A stretch of 64,000 nt of DNA from Ciceribacter thiooxidans (GCF_014126615.1 NZ_CP059897.1:1302001-1366000), one strand, 5' to 3'; positions 17,095 to 26,443 are shown, counted from the first letter of the stretch. The notes: generated by a model not told the origin, from the sequence alone. Numbers and translations: made by a program.

Positions 17095-18123
17095 TCAAAG
17101 ACTCTCAGGAACCCAGAGATGGGCAGGCAGAAAACGTTGCCCCGGCGTCTCCGCCATTCCGTGCTCTATCGTATGGACCATCGTCGCGATGAGGTCGGCA
17201 CAAAGCTCCGGCAGAGGCGTCTGGAAGACGCCGGAGATGCGTCGCTCCAGAAGCGCTTGCCGCGATTCCGGCGTCAGCTCGTTCACCAAGCAGACGATCT
17301 TCTCGCTTTTGTTCCCCTCCCGCAGGGCCTCGATCACACCTTCCATTCCGCCGCCGATGCAATAGATGCCGACAAGGTCGTGGTGTTTCGAAACGGTATC
17401 CATCACCAGTTCATAGGTGAGACGCCTCGTCTCCAGCGTGATCAGGGCATCCATGACCTCGAAGTCCGGCGCGTATTCCCGCATATAGGCGCGAAACCCG
17501 GTCTCGCGCAGCGAGTGGCCATGGAAGCGATGGCCGCCGAGGAGCAGCAGCACCTTGCCGGGCGTGTGCGACAGCTTGGAGATCATCCAGGCCGCGGTCC
17601 GGCCGACCTTCATGTTGTTTGCACCGAGATAAGCCTCCCGCACGCCCGGGGCGAAATCCGAAAGCAGGGAAAAGGTCGGAATTCCGCTCGTTCGCAAGAG
17701 GGTGACGGCCGACGTGACGTCATGGTGGTCCGGCCCCGTGGCGCCGACGGCGTGCACCTTACCCTTCATGCCGAGCAGCAGGTCGGCAAGCTCGGCCGGC
17801 TCCCCCGACCGTGCATACTGTACCTGAACGTTGAGCCGTCGGTCCTTCATGGCAAGCGCTGCGCCCTCCAGCTTCTCTGCGAAAACCTGGTAGAAGGCGT
17901 GCCGCTCCTTCCGAAGGATGAAGCCGAGATTATAAACGGGAAGATCCGCCAGCATGCGCTGCCGGATGACGTTGGTCGCGTGAAACCCTATCTTTTCGGC
18001 GGCGGCATAAACCCGTCGTGACGTTTCTTCCCGAACCGGCAGCCGGGCATTGAGTACGCGGTCGACGGTCGCGACGCTGACCCCCGCCGCCTGAGCGACA
18101 TCCGCAATCGTCGGCCGCTTCAT
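17095..18123 (-). CDS. LacI-family transcriptional regulator of the inositol-type operon
   Basis: A 342-residue repressor starting at the ATG at 18123 (MKRPTIADVAQAAGVSVATV). It has a canonical HTH and hinge and a long effector domain of the periplasmic binding type (GLDIA-like elements are replaced by VGIYCIGGGMEGVIEALR). The start of the upstream frame (MMEFYHSS) overlaps the operator palindrome, so the later ATG is preferred. TGATAG palindromes occur both at its own promoter (18140) and just downstream at the operon promoter (17051, 17075), indicating autoregulation plus operon control. Confidence 0.92.
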   Translation of the reverse strand: MKRPTIADVAQAAGVSVATVDRVLNARLPVREETSRRVYAAAEKIGFHATNVIRQRMLADLPVYNLGFILRKERHAFYQVFAEKLEGAALAMKDRRLNVQVQYARSGEPAELADLLLGMKGKVHAVGATGPDHHDVTSAVTLLRTSGIPTFSLLSDFAPGVREAYLGANNMKVGRTAAWMISKLSHTPGKVLLLLGGHRFHGHSLRETGFRAYMREYAPDFEVMDALITLETRRLTYELVMDTVSKHHDLVGIYCIGGGMEGVIEALREGNKSEKIVCLVNELTPESRQALLERRISGVFQTPLPELCADLIATMVHTIEHGMAETPGQRFLPAHLWVPESL

Positions 18124-18139
18124 CGGCACCCCCGAAGAA

Positions 18140-18155
18140 TGATAGAATTCCATCA
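18140..18155. promoter_or_regulatory. TGATAGAATTCCATCA operator at the lacI-type promoter
   Basis: A 16-bp palindrome with one mismatched pair, 16 bp upstream of the repressor start codon, matching the two sites ahead of the inositol operon. The rest of the ~300-bp gap to the GST gene also holds a 14-bp perfect palindrome at 18210-18223 and nothing else I can name. Confidence 0.7.
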
Positions 18156-18424
18156 TAGCCTTGCACAGTCCGTCCTAAAGGGCGAGCAAAAAACGTAATC
18201 GAGGTCGAAGCCGAGATCTCGGCCTGATAGAAATCTCGCCTCGTGTTGCGAGGAGAAGTTCTCCTCGCGCTGTGTCCCCGCTGCTCTATCTTGCGGACCG
18301 ATCCCTCTGCTAGACGAGTGCATGCATCCCCCGGGGCGGCCATTCGCACTCCGGTCTTCCAAGGGGATCATCGCTCGCCCGGCATTCGGGCCCTTCCAAG
18401 AATTCGAAGAAAGAGGCGCATTCC

Positions 18425-19126
18425 ATGGCAGATCTCTCCAGCTTCCCCATCACGCAGAAATGGCCGCCGGCCGAGCCGGACATCATCCAGCTCTATTCGG
18501 TTGCGACGCCGAACGGCGTGAAGGTCTCGATTGCTCTCGAAGAGCTCGGTCTTCCTTACGAGGCGCACAAGGTGAGCTTTTCCGAGAACGAGCAGAAGAG
18601 CCCGGAATTTACCTCGCTGAACCCGAACGGGCGCATTCCGGCGATGATCGATCCCAATGGTCCGGACGGACAGCCGATCGGCCTTTTCGAGTCCGGTGCA
18701 ATCCTCATCTACCTCGCCGAGAAGACGGGCCGGCTGATCCCCGCGACGGCGCGGGAGCGCTACGAAACGCTCTGCTGGGTGATGTTCCAGATGGGGGGCG
18801 TCGGCCCGATGTTCGGCCAGTTCGGGCATTTCCACAAGTTCGCCGCCGACAAGGTCACGAACAACTCCTACCCTGTCGAACGCTACCGCGACGAAAGCAA
18901 GCGGCTGCTCGGCGTCCTGGAGGGCCGCCTCAAGGACCGGCAATATCTGATGGGCAACGATTACACGATCGCCGATATCACCACCTTCCCCTGGATCTGG
19001 TGCGCCGATTTCTACTACGGCGGCCGCGAGGTGCTGGAATACGATCGCTTTCCTGCGGTGATGGCGTGGTTCGAGCGCTGCATGGCCAAGCCCGCAAGCC
19101 AGAAGGGGTTGACCGTCCCTGCCTGA
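18425..19126 (+). CDS. Glutathione S-transferase family protein (YfcG/Nu-class-like)
   Basis: A 233-residue cytosolic GST. The N-terminal thioredoxin-fold domain has QLYSVATPNGVKVSIALEEL, then NGRIPAMIDPNG and FESGAILIYLAEK (the cis-Pro and Glu/Ser glutathione-binding motifs). The C-terminal helical domain has YTIADITTFPW. The TPNGVK active-site segment fits the YfcG/YghU disulfide-bond reductase class. It is transcribed alone, and a GC hairpin follows its stop. Confidence 0.9.
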   Translation: MADLSSFPITQKWPPAEPDIIQLYSVATPNGVKVSIALEELGLPYEAHKVSFSENEQKSPEFTSLNPNGRIPAMIDPNGPDGQPIGLFESGAILIYLAEKTGRLIPATARERYETLCWVMFQMGGVGPMFGQFGHFHKFAADKVTNNSYPVERYRDESKRLLGVLEGRLKDRQYLMGNDYTIADITTFPWIWCADFYYGGREVLEYDRFPAVMAWFERCMAKPASQKGLTVPA

Positions 19127-19164
19127 GCGCAGGCGCAAGGCAACGTGAGAACTGCATTCGAGTT

Positions 19165-19191
19165 CCCGCCGGCTCAGCAAAGGCCGGCGGG
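19165..19191. terminator. GC-rich hairpin between convergent GST and PPTase genes
   Basis: CCCGCCGGC/GCCGGCGGG, perfect 9-bp arms with a 9-nt loop. It overlaps the last codons of the phosphopantetheinyl transferase gene and follows the GST stop by 38 bp. No strong T-tract, but it is well placed to end transcription from either side. Confidence 0.5.
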
Positions 19192-19893
19192 ATCCGTTGC
19201 CGCCGCGACAACGCTGACGGGGGTATTGCCCCGGCGCTGCACCACGAGCGCAAGCCGATGAGCCTCGCCAGGCGCGAACTCGAAAATCTGCCAGGGTCCG
19301 GCATCCTCCGGCCGTTCGAAGAGAGCCTTCCGCGAGGCAATCTGAAATGCGGGCCTGTCCAGCCGTCCCGACAATCCCTCGCCGGTCGCCTTGAAATAGG
19401 CTTCCTTGAGCGTCCAGAGCCGGAAAAACATCGCACGGTATCCATCACCCGCAGCCCTTCCAAGCATCGCCCGTTCGCCCGGCGCAAAGCGTTCGGCGAT
19501 GGCCGATGACGGCTCACCGTCGCCTGCCTCGACGTCGACGCCGACCGGAACGCCCGCGATTGCGCAGGCGACCAGACGGCGGGTGTGCGAGATGTTGAAG
19601 TGAGGTCGCAGTCGGAGATGGGAGGCCGCAAGGGCAGGTTTGCCGAACGGGCCGGTCTCGAATGCCCAGGCCCTCGGGTCCCCGCCGAGCGCCTCGCTCA
19701 GCATATGGCGGAGCAGCGCATGGGCCGCGACATAGGCGGCTTGGTCCGCCCGATTACGGAAGCGCATTGCCCGGGCTTGCTCCGACGGGTCGAGGAGAGC
19801 GAACCACTGTTCCAGGCGCAGCGCTTCCACGTCAACCATCCGCATCCATCGGAGTTGTACGCTGCGCGGACGAAGCGAGGTCTCAGACGGCAC
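19174..19893 (-). CDS. 4'-phosphopantetheinyl transferase (Sfp/EntD type)
   Basis: A 239-residue Sfp-type enzyme that activates the aryl carrier protein and the synthetase carrier domain by transferring phosphopantetheine from CoA. Diagnostic motifs are HFNISHT, VGVDVEAGD and FFRLWTLKEAYFKATGEGL (Mg- and CoA-binding). I place the start at the GTG at 19893 (VPSETSLRPR), 7 nt after GAGGGAGA; the longer frame has no homology. It is the last gene of the siderophore operon, 91 bp after the esterase gene. Its presence makes the locus self-sufficient for carrier-protein priming. Confidence 0.92.
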   Translation of the reverse strand: MPSETSLRPRSVQLRWMRMVDVEALRLEQWFALLDPSEQARAMRFRNRADQAAYVAAHALLRHMLSEALGGDPRAWAFETGPFGKPALAASHLRLRPHFNISHTRRLVACAIAGVPVGVDVEAGDGEPSSAIAERFAPGERAMLGRAAGDGYRAMFFRLWTLKEAYFKATGEGLSGRLDRPAFQIASRKALFERPEDAGPWQIFEFAPGEAHRLALVVQRRGNTPVSVVAAATDPAGLC

Positions 19894-19984
19894 GGCGCAG
19901 TCTCCCTCGGCGTACGCTCCTGCCACCTGCCCTCCCTTCCCCGCGCCGGTTCGGCGGACACCAGACTGCCTTGCGAACAACCCC

Positions 19985-20887
19985 TCAATCGCCGTCGAAG
20001 AAGGCAAAGCGCAAGGCGCGCGGCAGGCAGGTGACGAGTGAGCTCGAATGCTCGCCATCCGCCTCGATATCGCAGCGCACAGTCACCCCGCCGCCACAGG
20101 CTTCCGCGAAATGCTCCGAGAATGCCTTCACATTGCCGATCATGGCGCGGCGACGGCGGAGCGAAGCGTAGGACGCGTTTGCGGCGAGATTTGCCTGCCA
20201 CGGAGCCGGTTCTTCCTCCCACTGGCCAACTGTCAGATAGGCGCGACTGCAGCCGTCGAAGGTGTCGCGCCGTCCGGCGAGCCGCCGGAGCATCGCTTCA
20301 CGCCCCCACCAGATGGAGGGACTGACCGCCAGGAACGCCCGGAACGCCTGCGGCCACTGACAGAGCCAGTCGAGGACGAGATACCCGGCGAGCGAATGGC
20401 CGAGCAGCGCGGAGAAATCCGCGCGGACCGGAAATCTCGTTCTGATGAAGGGCTTCAACCGGCTCTCGACGAAATCGATGAAAGCCGCCTGGCCGCCATA
20501 ACAGGTACTCGCCTGCCATCCGGCATCGGAGATTTCGGGCGGGCCACGGGTGAAGTCCTCGTAGCGACGGTCGAGATCGTAGCCCGGGCCATCCGGATAG
20601 CCGATGCCGACCACCACCATCGGATGGATACCGCTCGCGTTCGGTCGACGTGCGAGGCGCCGCAGTGTCTCCACAACGAGCAGGAAATCGGCATTCGCAT
20701 CCAGCAGGTAGAGGACGGGAAAGCCGCCGGGCGGAACCTCCACCGCCGGCACATGGACGAAGATCTCGTGCCTTCGACCGTCGGCGCCGGGCAGCGGGAA
20801 GCGCTCGCAATCCGGAACCATCAGGCTGCCGCCGGGCGGCCGGGCACGATCGAACGCATGAAAACGCCTTGTCTTGTTGTCAGCCAC
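19985..20887 (-). CDS. Fes/IroE-like siderophore esterase (alpha/beta hydrolase)
   Basis: A 300-residue serine hydrolase of the esterase-D/Fes/BesA group. The nucleophile is in LLGHSLAG (Ser ~165), and PVLYLLDANADFLLVVETLR near 57-76 is typical of the family. Its GTG start overlaps the entA stop by 8 nt. There is no signal peptide, which favours a cytoplasmic Fes-like role: opening the ferric trilactone to release iron. Trimming of apo-siderophore as by IroE is possible. Substrate assignment rests on operon context. Confidence 0.85.
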   Translation of the reverse strand: MADNKTRRFHAFDRARPPGGSLMVPDCERFPLPGADGRRHEIFVHVPAVEVPPGGFPVLYLLDANADFLLVVETLRRLARRPNASGIHPMVVVGIGYPDGPGYDLDRRYEDFTRGPPEISDAGWQASTCYGGQAAFIDFVESRLKPFIRTRFPVRADFSALLGHSLAGYLVLDWLCQWPQAFRAFLAVSPSIWWGREAMLRRLAGRRDTFDGCSRAYLTVGQWEEEPAPWQANLAANASYASLRRRRAMIGNVKAFSEHFAEACGGGVTVRCDIEADGEHSSSLVTCLPRALRFAFFDGD

Positions 20888-21647
20888 GCAGGGTCGCGCC
20901 TCCGTCCACGTAGAGATCGGCCATCGTGATATGCCCCGCCTGGTCCGAGAGAAGGAAGATCACGGCGTTAGCGATGTCCTCCGGCATGGCGAGTTTCTTC
21001 AGCGGAATGCCCGTTCGGTAACTCGCAAGGTCACCCTCGATCACCCGTTCTTCTGCGGCAGGCATGGTCCACATGCCCGTCTGCATCGGCGTCAGTGTCG
21101 AGCCGGGTGCAACGATGTTGCAGCGAACGCCATGCCCGGCCACCTCCAGACCGAGGCAGCGCACGAACATGGTCGCCGCCGCCTTCGAGGCGGCATAGGC
21201 CGCCATGTTCTTCCGTGGAATGCCGGCCGCATTCGAACCGACGATGACGATGGCACCGTGCCCGCGTCGCGCCATGCGGGCGGCAAGCGTCCGGCAGACG
21301 AAGAAGGTGCCGTGGCAATTGACGTCGAAGACGCGGCGCCAGACGTCACCTGGAAGATCCACGATGGGCGTCGTATCCAGGATGCCGGCGACGTTTACGC
21401 CGAAGTCGAAGCCACCCATGTCCGCGTCCGCCGCGGCAATGACGCGCTGCACGGCGACCTCGTCGCTGACGTCGAGCGCCGTACCCCGCACCGGGCCTTC
21501 CGCGGCACCCCAGTCCGGTTCCGCCTGCCTGTCGGTCGCAAAGACCCGCACTCCGGATGCCACCAGTCCGTCGACCACGGCACGACCGATGCCGCCAGCC
21601 GCTCCCGTGACGAAAGCCGCCTTGCCTGCCAGACCCGTCAGTTGCAT
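20880..21647 (-). CDS. entA: 2,3-dihydro-2,3-dihydroxybenzoate dehydrogenase
   Basis: A 255-residue SDR that oxidises 2,3-dihydro-DHB to 2,3-dihydroxybenzoate with NAD. It has the nucleotide motif TGAAGGIGRAV, the catalytic pair Y-x3-K (AAYAASKAAA) and the EntA-specific stretches NIVAPGSTLTPMQ and LYVDGGATLRG. It overlaps the synthetase stop by 10 nt and the esterase start by 8 nt, consistent with one coupled transcript. Confidence 0.95.
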   Translation of the reverse strand: MQLTGLAGKAAFVTGAAGGIGRAVVDGLVASGVRVFATDRQAEPDWGAAEGPVRGTALDVSDEVAVQRVIAAADADMGGFDFGVNVAGILDTTPIVDLPGDVWRRVFDVNCHGTFFVCRTLAARMARRGHGAIVIVGSNAAGIPRKNMAAYAASKAAATMFVRCLGLEVAGHGVRCNIVAPGSTLTPMQTGMWTMPAAEERVIEGDLASYRTGIPLKKLAMPEDIANAVIFLLSDQAGHITMADLYVDGGATLRG

Positions 21648-24600
21648 CCTTGATCCTCCCGGGCCGCCATTTCCGCTGCGAGAAGCGGTGCGATCACGTC
21701 CACCGCCGGCGGCGCCGTCAATTCGGCGTGGATGAACGGCACCTGATATTCGTTCACGCCCTCCGCATAGGGTCCCCAGTCCGCCGGCGACAACAACTTC
21801 GTAGCGGAGGGCACTGCGGCTACATGCAGAATCGTGCCGGGATAGGTCTCGTGGACATGCTCGCGTACAAGGCGATTGTTGCCGCCCACCACCCGCATGA
21901 TGCCCTCGAAGGCCGCCTCCGGCAGCGCTGCGAACGGGCTTTCCGCATGGCGGAGGAAATCCCTGACCGCATCCCGCGTCATCGGCAGGTCGAGAAGCCG
22001 GTCGGGATCATGGCCTGAAATAGCGAGAAGTGCCTTCAGTCCGGCGTCCGGGCCGGGGTCCGGCTCGTTGCGCCAGCAGTCGGCCGGATAGGAATCCAGC
22101 ATGGCGAGGCAGCCGACGGAGTGGCCCGATCGGAAGAGTGCATTTGCAACCGCATGCGCGATGATGCCTCCCACCGACCAGCCGCAGAGATGCACCGGCC
22201 GGGCGCCGGCTATCTCGCCTATGCGCCGGGCGTATTGGAGCGCCATGGTCTGCAGGCTCTCGGGGCCGGGACGGCCGGAATCGATCGCGTCGGCCTGGAT
22301 GCCCCAGACCGCACGCTCGCCGGCGAGAGCGCGCGCATAGCCGCCGTAGCACCAGGCAATGCCGCCGGCCGGGTGGATCATGAAGAGCGGCGGCGCATCA
22401 TTGTCAGTGGCATTCAGCCTGATCATCGGCTGCAAGCCGTTGTCCTCCGCCCTCGCCTCGCCGTCGAGATGGGCGGCAAGCCGCTTCACCGTCGGGTGGC
22501 GAAACAAGGTCCCGAGCCCGATATCGCGACCGACGAGGCGGCCGAGCTGTTGCACGAGGCGTACCGCCAGCAGCGAATGGCCGCCGACGGCAAAAAAGTC
22601 GTCGTCGCGGCTGATCGGTTCAACGGGTCCCAGGAGGCTGGTGAACAGATCAGCGAGGATCTGTTCCGTGCCCGGCAGGGGCGGCTCTCCCGTCCCCGTC
22701 GAAAACCGCGGCGACGGCAGGGCCTTGCGGTCAAGCTTGCCGTTCGAGGACAGCGGCATGGCGTCGAGCCGGATCAACTGCGCGGGGATCATGTAGTCCG
22801 GAAGGAGGCCATCCAGATGCCGTCGCAGCGCCGGTTCACCGACGCCGGCTGAGGCGACATAATAGCCAACGATCCGTTTCTCCGGCCCCGCCTGATGCAG
22901 GATCACGACGGACTGGGTAACGTGCGGATGGGAAAGGATAGCAGCCTCTATCTCGCCGAGTTCGATCCTGAGACCGCGCAGCTTGATCTGGTTGTCCAGC
23001 CTGCCGAGATAATCGATCGCGCCGTCCGGCCGCAGCCGCGCAAGGTCGCCCGTGTCGTACATACGCTCGCCTTTGTGGAAAGGGTCCGCCACAAAGCGTT
23101 CGGCGGTGAGATCGTGCCGCCCGACATATTCGCGGGCAAGCTGCACGCCGGCGATATAGAGCCGTCCTGCCACCCCCGGCGGCACCGGCCTCAGGCGTCC
23201 GTCGAGGACGTAAAGACGAGTGTTCCAGACGGGCAAGCCGATCGGAACGGGATTGGAACCATCGTCAGGAGACGCCGTCCAGTAGCTGACGTCGACCGCG
23301 GCCTCGGTCGGGCCGTAGAGATTGTGAAGTTCGGCGGAGATCTCGCGATGGAAGCGGTCCCGCAGATCGGCCGTCAGTTCCTCGCCGCTTGCAAAGACGC
23401 GCCGCAGCGAAAGACCCCGCGCCTTCGGCTCCGACACGAAGGCCGAGAGCATCGACGGAACGAAGTGCGCAGTCGTCACGCTGTTCTCCCGGATGAGGCG
23501 CGCCAGCCATTCGGGATCCCTTTGCGCCTCCGGCGGCGCCATCACCAGGGTCCCGCCCGCAAAGAAGGAGAGGAAGAATTCCCAGACCGAGACGTCGAAG
23601 GTCATCGGGGTCTTCTGCAGGATGATGTCGTCAGCCGAAAAGCCGTAATGGGTCTTCATCCATTCCAGCCGGTTGACGATGGCGCGGTGTTCGACGAGCA
23701 CCCCCTTGGGCTCACCGGTCGAGCCAGAGGTGAAGATCACATAGGCCGCGTCGCCGGGAGCGACGGTCGGAAGCGCGCCAGCCGATGTTTCGGTTTCCCA
23801 GGCGGAAGGGGCAAGCACCGGCAGGTCCCCGATCAGCATGCCGTCGGGCGCGAGTGCCAGAATCGGCGTGCCGCGGGCAAGCATGCGTTCGATCCGCTCG
23901 GCCGGATGGGAGAGATCGACGGGCATGTAGGCGGCACCGCTCCGCAAGATGGCGACAAGTCCGATCAAAAGCTCCGTCGAGCGCGGCAGCGCCACGGCGA
24001 CGCGTCGGTCGCGACCGGCGCCGGCCGCGATCAGCTGCCGGGCGAGCGCCGCCGAGCGGCGGTCCAGCTCGGCGTAGCTCAGGCTTTCGCCGTCGAAGCG
24101 AACGGCCTCGCGCCCGGCGTGGTCGGCGAAGGCCTTCTCGATCACCTCCACGAGCGTCGCCGGTGTCACCGCGTGAGCGGTGTCGTTGAGCGTTCCGATC
24201 AGCCATGCGGCTTCGGAATCCGTGACCGTCGGGACATCGCCAAGCGTGCCGTCGGCGAGCGCCGCCGCGACCGACCGGTCGAGAAAATGCAGGAAGCGTT
24301 CCGCATGCGCACGGACCTCCGCCAGGCCGTAGAGGTCCGGATTGGCGTCGATCTCGACCGTCAGGTTCTCCCGCATCGGATCCCCGCGGAACGAGAAGGT
24401 GATGTCGTCGACGGGACCGGTCCCGAGCCGCTCGGTCGCGACTGCGGTGCCCTCCAGTTTCAGATCCTCCTCGTAGGGCAGGACGTTGACCAGCGGCCCG
24501 AACAGCCGCCGCTGACCACCGCCGAGATCGAGATCGCGACGGATGTGCTCATGGCGATAGCGTCCGTGGCGACGCGCCACCGCGAGCGTTGCCGCTGCCG

Positions 24601-25549
24601 CGCCGAGCCAGTCACCGAAGCGCTGGTCCTCGTCGATCCTCAGGCGCACCGGCAGGATGTTCATCAGCATGAGCGGCACGCGCGCCGCCGGCGAGCCGAA
24701 ACGTCCCATGAAGGCCACGCCGACGGTCACGTCCTGCTGCCCGACGAAGCGGGCGTAATAGGCTGCGACCAGGGCGGCCACGATGTCGCTCCAGCCCGTT
24801 TTCAATGCGATCGAGAGATCGCGAAGCCGTTCGGCCAGCGCGACCGGAACAGCCTCGACCTCATGATGATAGCTGCGGGCGGTCAGGGCTGGCCTCGGTT
24901 TGATCCCCGCCACGGCCGGCATGTCCTTCAGCGCATCGTTCCAGAAGGTGCGGTCCTCAGTATACTGCTGCGAATTCCGGTAGAGCTGGTCCTGTTCGAG
25001 CGCGATCTTGAGTGGAGACAGCGCCGGCCCGGTGTCCGCCGCGCCGCGATTATAGAGTTCTCCCGTCCGCGACAGAATAAGGTGGGTCGCAAAGCCGTCG
25101 GCGATCACGTGGTGAAGCCGCACGTACCACCAGAAGCGGTTTTCGCCGAGCCGGTAGAGCCGGAAGAGGGTCGGGCTCTGCTGGGCGAGATCAAGCGGCG
25201 TTTCCATGTCGCGCCGAATGTCGGCGCGGGCGACGGCGGCGGGATCGTCGTCTTGCGACAGGTCGACGATCGAAAGCGGCGGCTCCGCGCCGGGATCGCG
25301 GACCTGCCGGTTGTCGTCGAGAATGCGAAGCGACAGGCTGTCGGCTTCCGCAAAGACCTTCCCGACAGCACGGGTAAACCGCTCGACATCGAGCGCACCG
25401 CAGATCTCCATCACCTGGCCGGTGTTGAAGACGGGATTCTCCGGGTCGAGTGCCTGCGCGAACCACAGTCCGCGCTGCGCCTCGCCGAGCGGGAGGATTC
25501 TCGCGGCGGCGGAGAAATCGGAGCGCGCCGTTCCAGCGGAGGAAGCCAT
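21638..25549 (-). CDS. entF: EntF-like nonribosomal peptide synthetase (C-A-T-TE, serine)
   Basis: A 1303-residue single-module synthetase. Condensation domain ~15-440 with HHVIADG (146-152). Adenylation domain ~460-945 with FTSGSTGEPKG (606-616) and YGPTEAA. Carrier domain ~960-1030 with phosphopantetheine Ser in FFAVGGHSLL (S992). Thioesterase ~1050-1303 with GWSVGG (S1125). A-domain pocket residues read from FDVSVW, HFVPSM, VFASGE and NLYGPTEAAVDVS give the same DVWHFSL...D pattern as enterobactin synthetase EntF, so L-serine is expected. The TE should cyclise three DHB-Ser units into a trilactone. It follows the aryl carrier gene by 3 bp and overlaps entA. Size and domain order are those of E. 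coli EntF. Confidence 0.95.
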   Translation of the reverse strand: MASSAGTARSDFSAAARILPLGEAQRGLWFAQALDPENPVFNTGQVMEICGALDVERFTRAVGKVFAEADSLSLRILDDNRQVRDPGAEPPLSIVDLSQDDDPAAVARADIRRDMETPLDLAQQSPTLFRLYRLGENRFWWYVRLHHVIADGFATHLILSRTGELYNRGAADTGPALSPLKIALEQDQLYRNSQQYTEDRTFWNDALKDMPAVAGIKPRPALTARSYHHEVEAVPVALAERLRDLSIALKTGWSDIVAALVAAYYARFVGQQDVTVGVAFMGRFGSPAARVPLMLMNILPVRLRIDEDQRFGDWLGAAAATLAVARRHGRYRHEHIRRDLDLGGGQRRLFGPLVNVLPYEEDLKLEGTAVATERLGTGPVDDITFSFRGDPMRENLTVEIDANPDLYGLAEVRAHAERFLHFLDRSVAAALADGTLGDVPTVTDSEAAWLIGTLNDTAHAVTPATLVEVIEKAFADHAGREAVRFDGESLSYAELDRRSAALARQLIAAGAGRDRRVAVALPRSTELLIGLVAILRSGAAYMPVDLSHPAERIERMLARGTPILALAPDGMLIGDLPVLAPSAWETETSAGALPTVAPGDAAYVIFTSGSTGEPKGVLVEHRAIVNRLEWMKTHYGFSADDIILQKTPMTFDVSVWEFFLSFFAGGTLVMAPPEAQRDPEWLARLIRENSVTTAHFVPSMLSAFVSEPKARGLSLRRVFASGEELTADLRDRFHREISAELHNLYGPTEAAVDVSYWTASPDDGSNPVPIGLPVWNTRLYVLDGRLRPVPPGVAGRLYIAGVQLAREYVGRHDLTAERFVADPFHKGERMYDTGDLARLRPDGAIDYLGRLDNQIKLRGLRIELGEIEAAILSHPHVTQSVVILHQAGPEKRIVGYYVASAGVGEPALRRHLDGLLPDYMIPAQLIRLDAMPLSSNGKLDRKALPSPRFSTGTGEPPLPGTEQILADLFTSLLGPVEPISRDDDFFAVGGHSLLAVRLVQQLGRLVGRDIGLGTLFRHPTVKRLAAHLDGEARAEDNGLQPMIRLNATDNDAPPLFMIHPAGGIAWCYGGYARALAGERAVWGIQADAIDSGRPGPESLQTMALQYARRIGEIAGARPVHLCGWSVGGIIAHAVANALFRSGHSVGCLAMLDSYPADCWRNEPDPGPDAGLKALLAISGHDPDRLLDLPMTRDAVRDFLRHAESPFAALPEAAFEGIMRVVGGNNRLVREHVHETYPGTILHVAAVPSATKLLSPADWGPYAEGVNEYQVPFIHAELTAPPAVDVIAPLLAAEMAAREDQGCN

Positions 25550-25552
25550 GGC

Positions 25553-25798
25553 TCAGGTCCTTTCCATGTTCTGCTGCCGTGCGACGACGGCCCACCAGGC
25601 GCCAAGCGTGACGTCCCTCGCGAGCTCGGAGAAGTCGAGCTTGAGGCCTTGCTGTTCCCAGGAGAGGACGAGTGCCATCGCCCTCATGGAATCGAGGCCG
25701 AGATCCATGAGATTGTCGCTGTCGCCGATCTCGGAAGGGTCGACATGGATCATCCGCGCGATCTCCCGGCGAAGCATTTCGATCGTGAAGTCCGTCAT
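25553..25798 (-). CDS. Stand-alone aryl carrier protein (EntB C-terminal-domain equivalent)
   Basis: An 81-residue carrier protein. The phosphopantetheine site is LMDLGLDSMRAMAL, and the C-terminal SELARDVTLGAWW corresponds to the end of EntB. In E. coli this domain is fused to isochorismatase; here it is a separate gene starting 3 bp after the isochorismatase stop. It accepts 2,3-dihydroxybenzoate from EntE and presents it to the EntF condensation domain. The intervening stop was checked in the sequence (TGA then ATG), so this is a genuine split, unless a sequencing error is present. Confidence 0.92.
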   Translation of the reverse strand: MTDFTIEMLRREIARMIHVDPSEIGDSDNLMDLGLDSMRAMALVLSWEQQGLKLDFSELARDVTLGAWWAVVARQQNMERT

Positions 25799-25801
25799 CG
25801 C

Positions 25802-26443
25802 TCACGCTCCTCCGATCTCTTGAAGGACATGGGAGAGAACGACAGGAACCGCGAACGTGCCCGCGGCATAGGCGAGCGCCATGTCGTGCTTCTCGCGGGA
25901 GAAATCCGCGAGGCAATCGGCGACGAGGAAGGGCTCTATGTCCTGCTGGAAAGCATCGGCAGCGGTCAGCGTGCAGCCGATATGGGCGTAGACGCCGCAG
26001 ATGAGCAACTGGTCCCTGCTCCGAACGCGCATCAGATGGGCGAGATTGCTGTGCTGGAAGGCGCTGTAGCGGTGCTTGACCAGAACCACGTCCCCCTCCT
26101 CGGGGGCCAGGCGCGCGTCGATGTGCTGATGCTCCGGCGCGCTGGTCATGCCGGGTCCCCAGAGATCGGCCTGAAGCCCTCGGTCACGCCGGTCCTGATC
26201 GCCGTTCTGCGCCGTGTAGAAGACCGGAATGCCATTGGCACGGCAGGCGCGCCCGAGTGCCCGGATGTTCTCGATCGCCGGCGCGATCGGCGCTGCATTG
26301 GCGGCAAAGGCGCTGATGAAGTAGTTCTGCATGTCGTGGATCAACAGCGCGGCACGCTTCGGTTCGAGCCGCCACGGTGCGCGCGCGGTCGGAAGCTCGT
26401 CATCGCGGGGCAGGTCGTAGGTCGCAATCCTCGGCAGTCCCAT
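25802..26443 (-). CDS. entB: Isochorismatase (EntB N-terminal-domain equivalent, without carrier domain)
   Basis: A 213-residue hydrolase converting isochorismate to 2,3-dihydro-2,3-dihydroxybenzoate and pyruvate. EntB-like features are AALLIHDMQNYF, VLVKHRYSAFQHSNL, LICGVYAHIGCTLTAADAF and VADCLADFSREKHDMAL. The protein ends about where the linker to the carrier domain begins in E. coli EntB. It starts 1 bp after the entE stop and is followed by the carrier gene. Confidence 0.95.
   Translation of the reverse strand: MGLPRIATYDLPRDDELPTARAPWRLEPKRAALLIHDMQNYFISAFAANAAPIAPAIENIRALGRACRANGIPVFYTAQNGDQDRRDRGLQADLWGPGMTSAPEHQHIDARLAPEEGDVVLVKHRYSAFQHSNLAHLMRVRSRDQLLICGVYAHIGCTLTAADAFQQDIEPFLVADCLADFSREKHDMALAYAAGTFAVPVVLSHVLQEIGGA

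Noticed and set aside
18210..18223. GCCGAGATCTCGGC 14-bp perfect palindrome
   Set aside because: No T-tract, no second copy nearby and unlike the TGATAG operators; could be chance in GC-rich DNA, so not called as a site.
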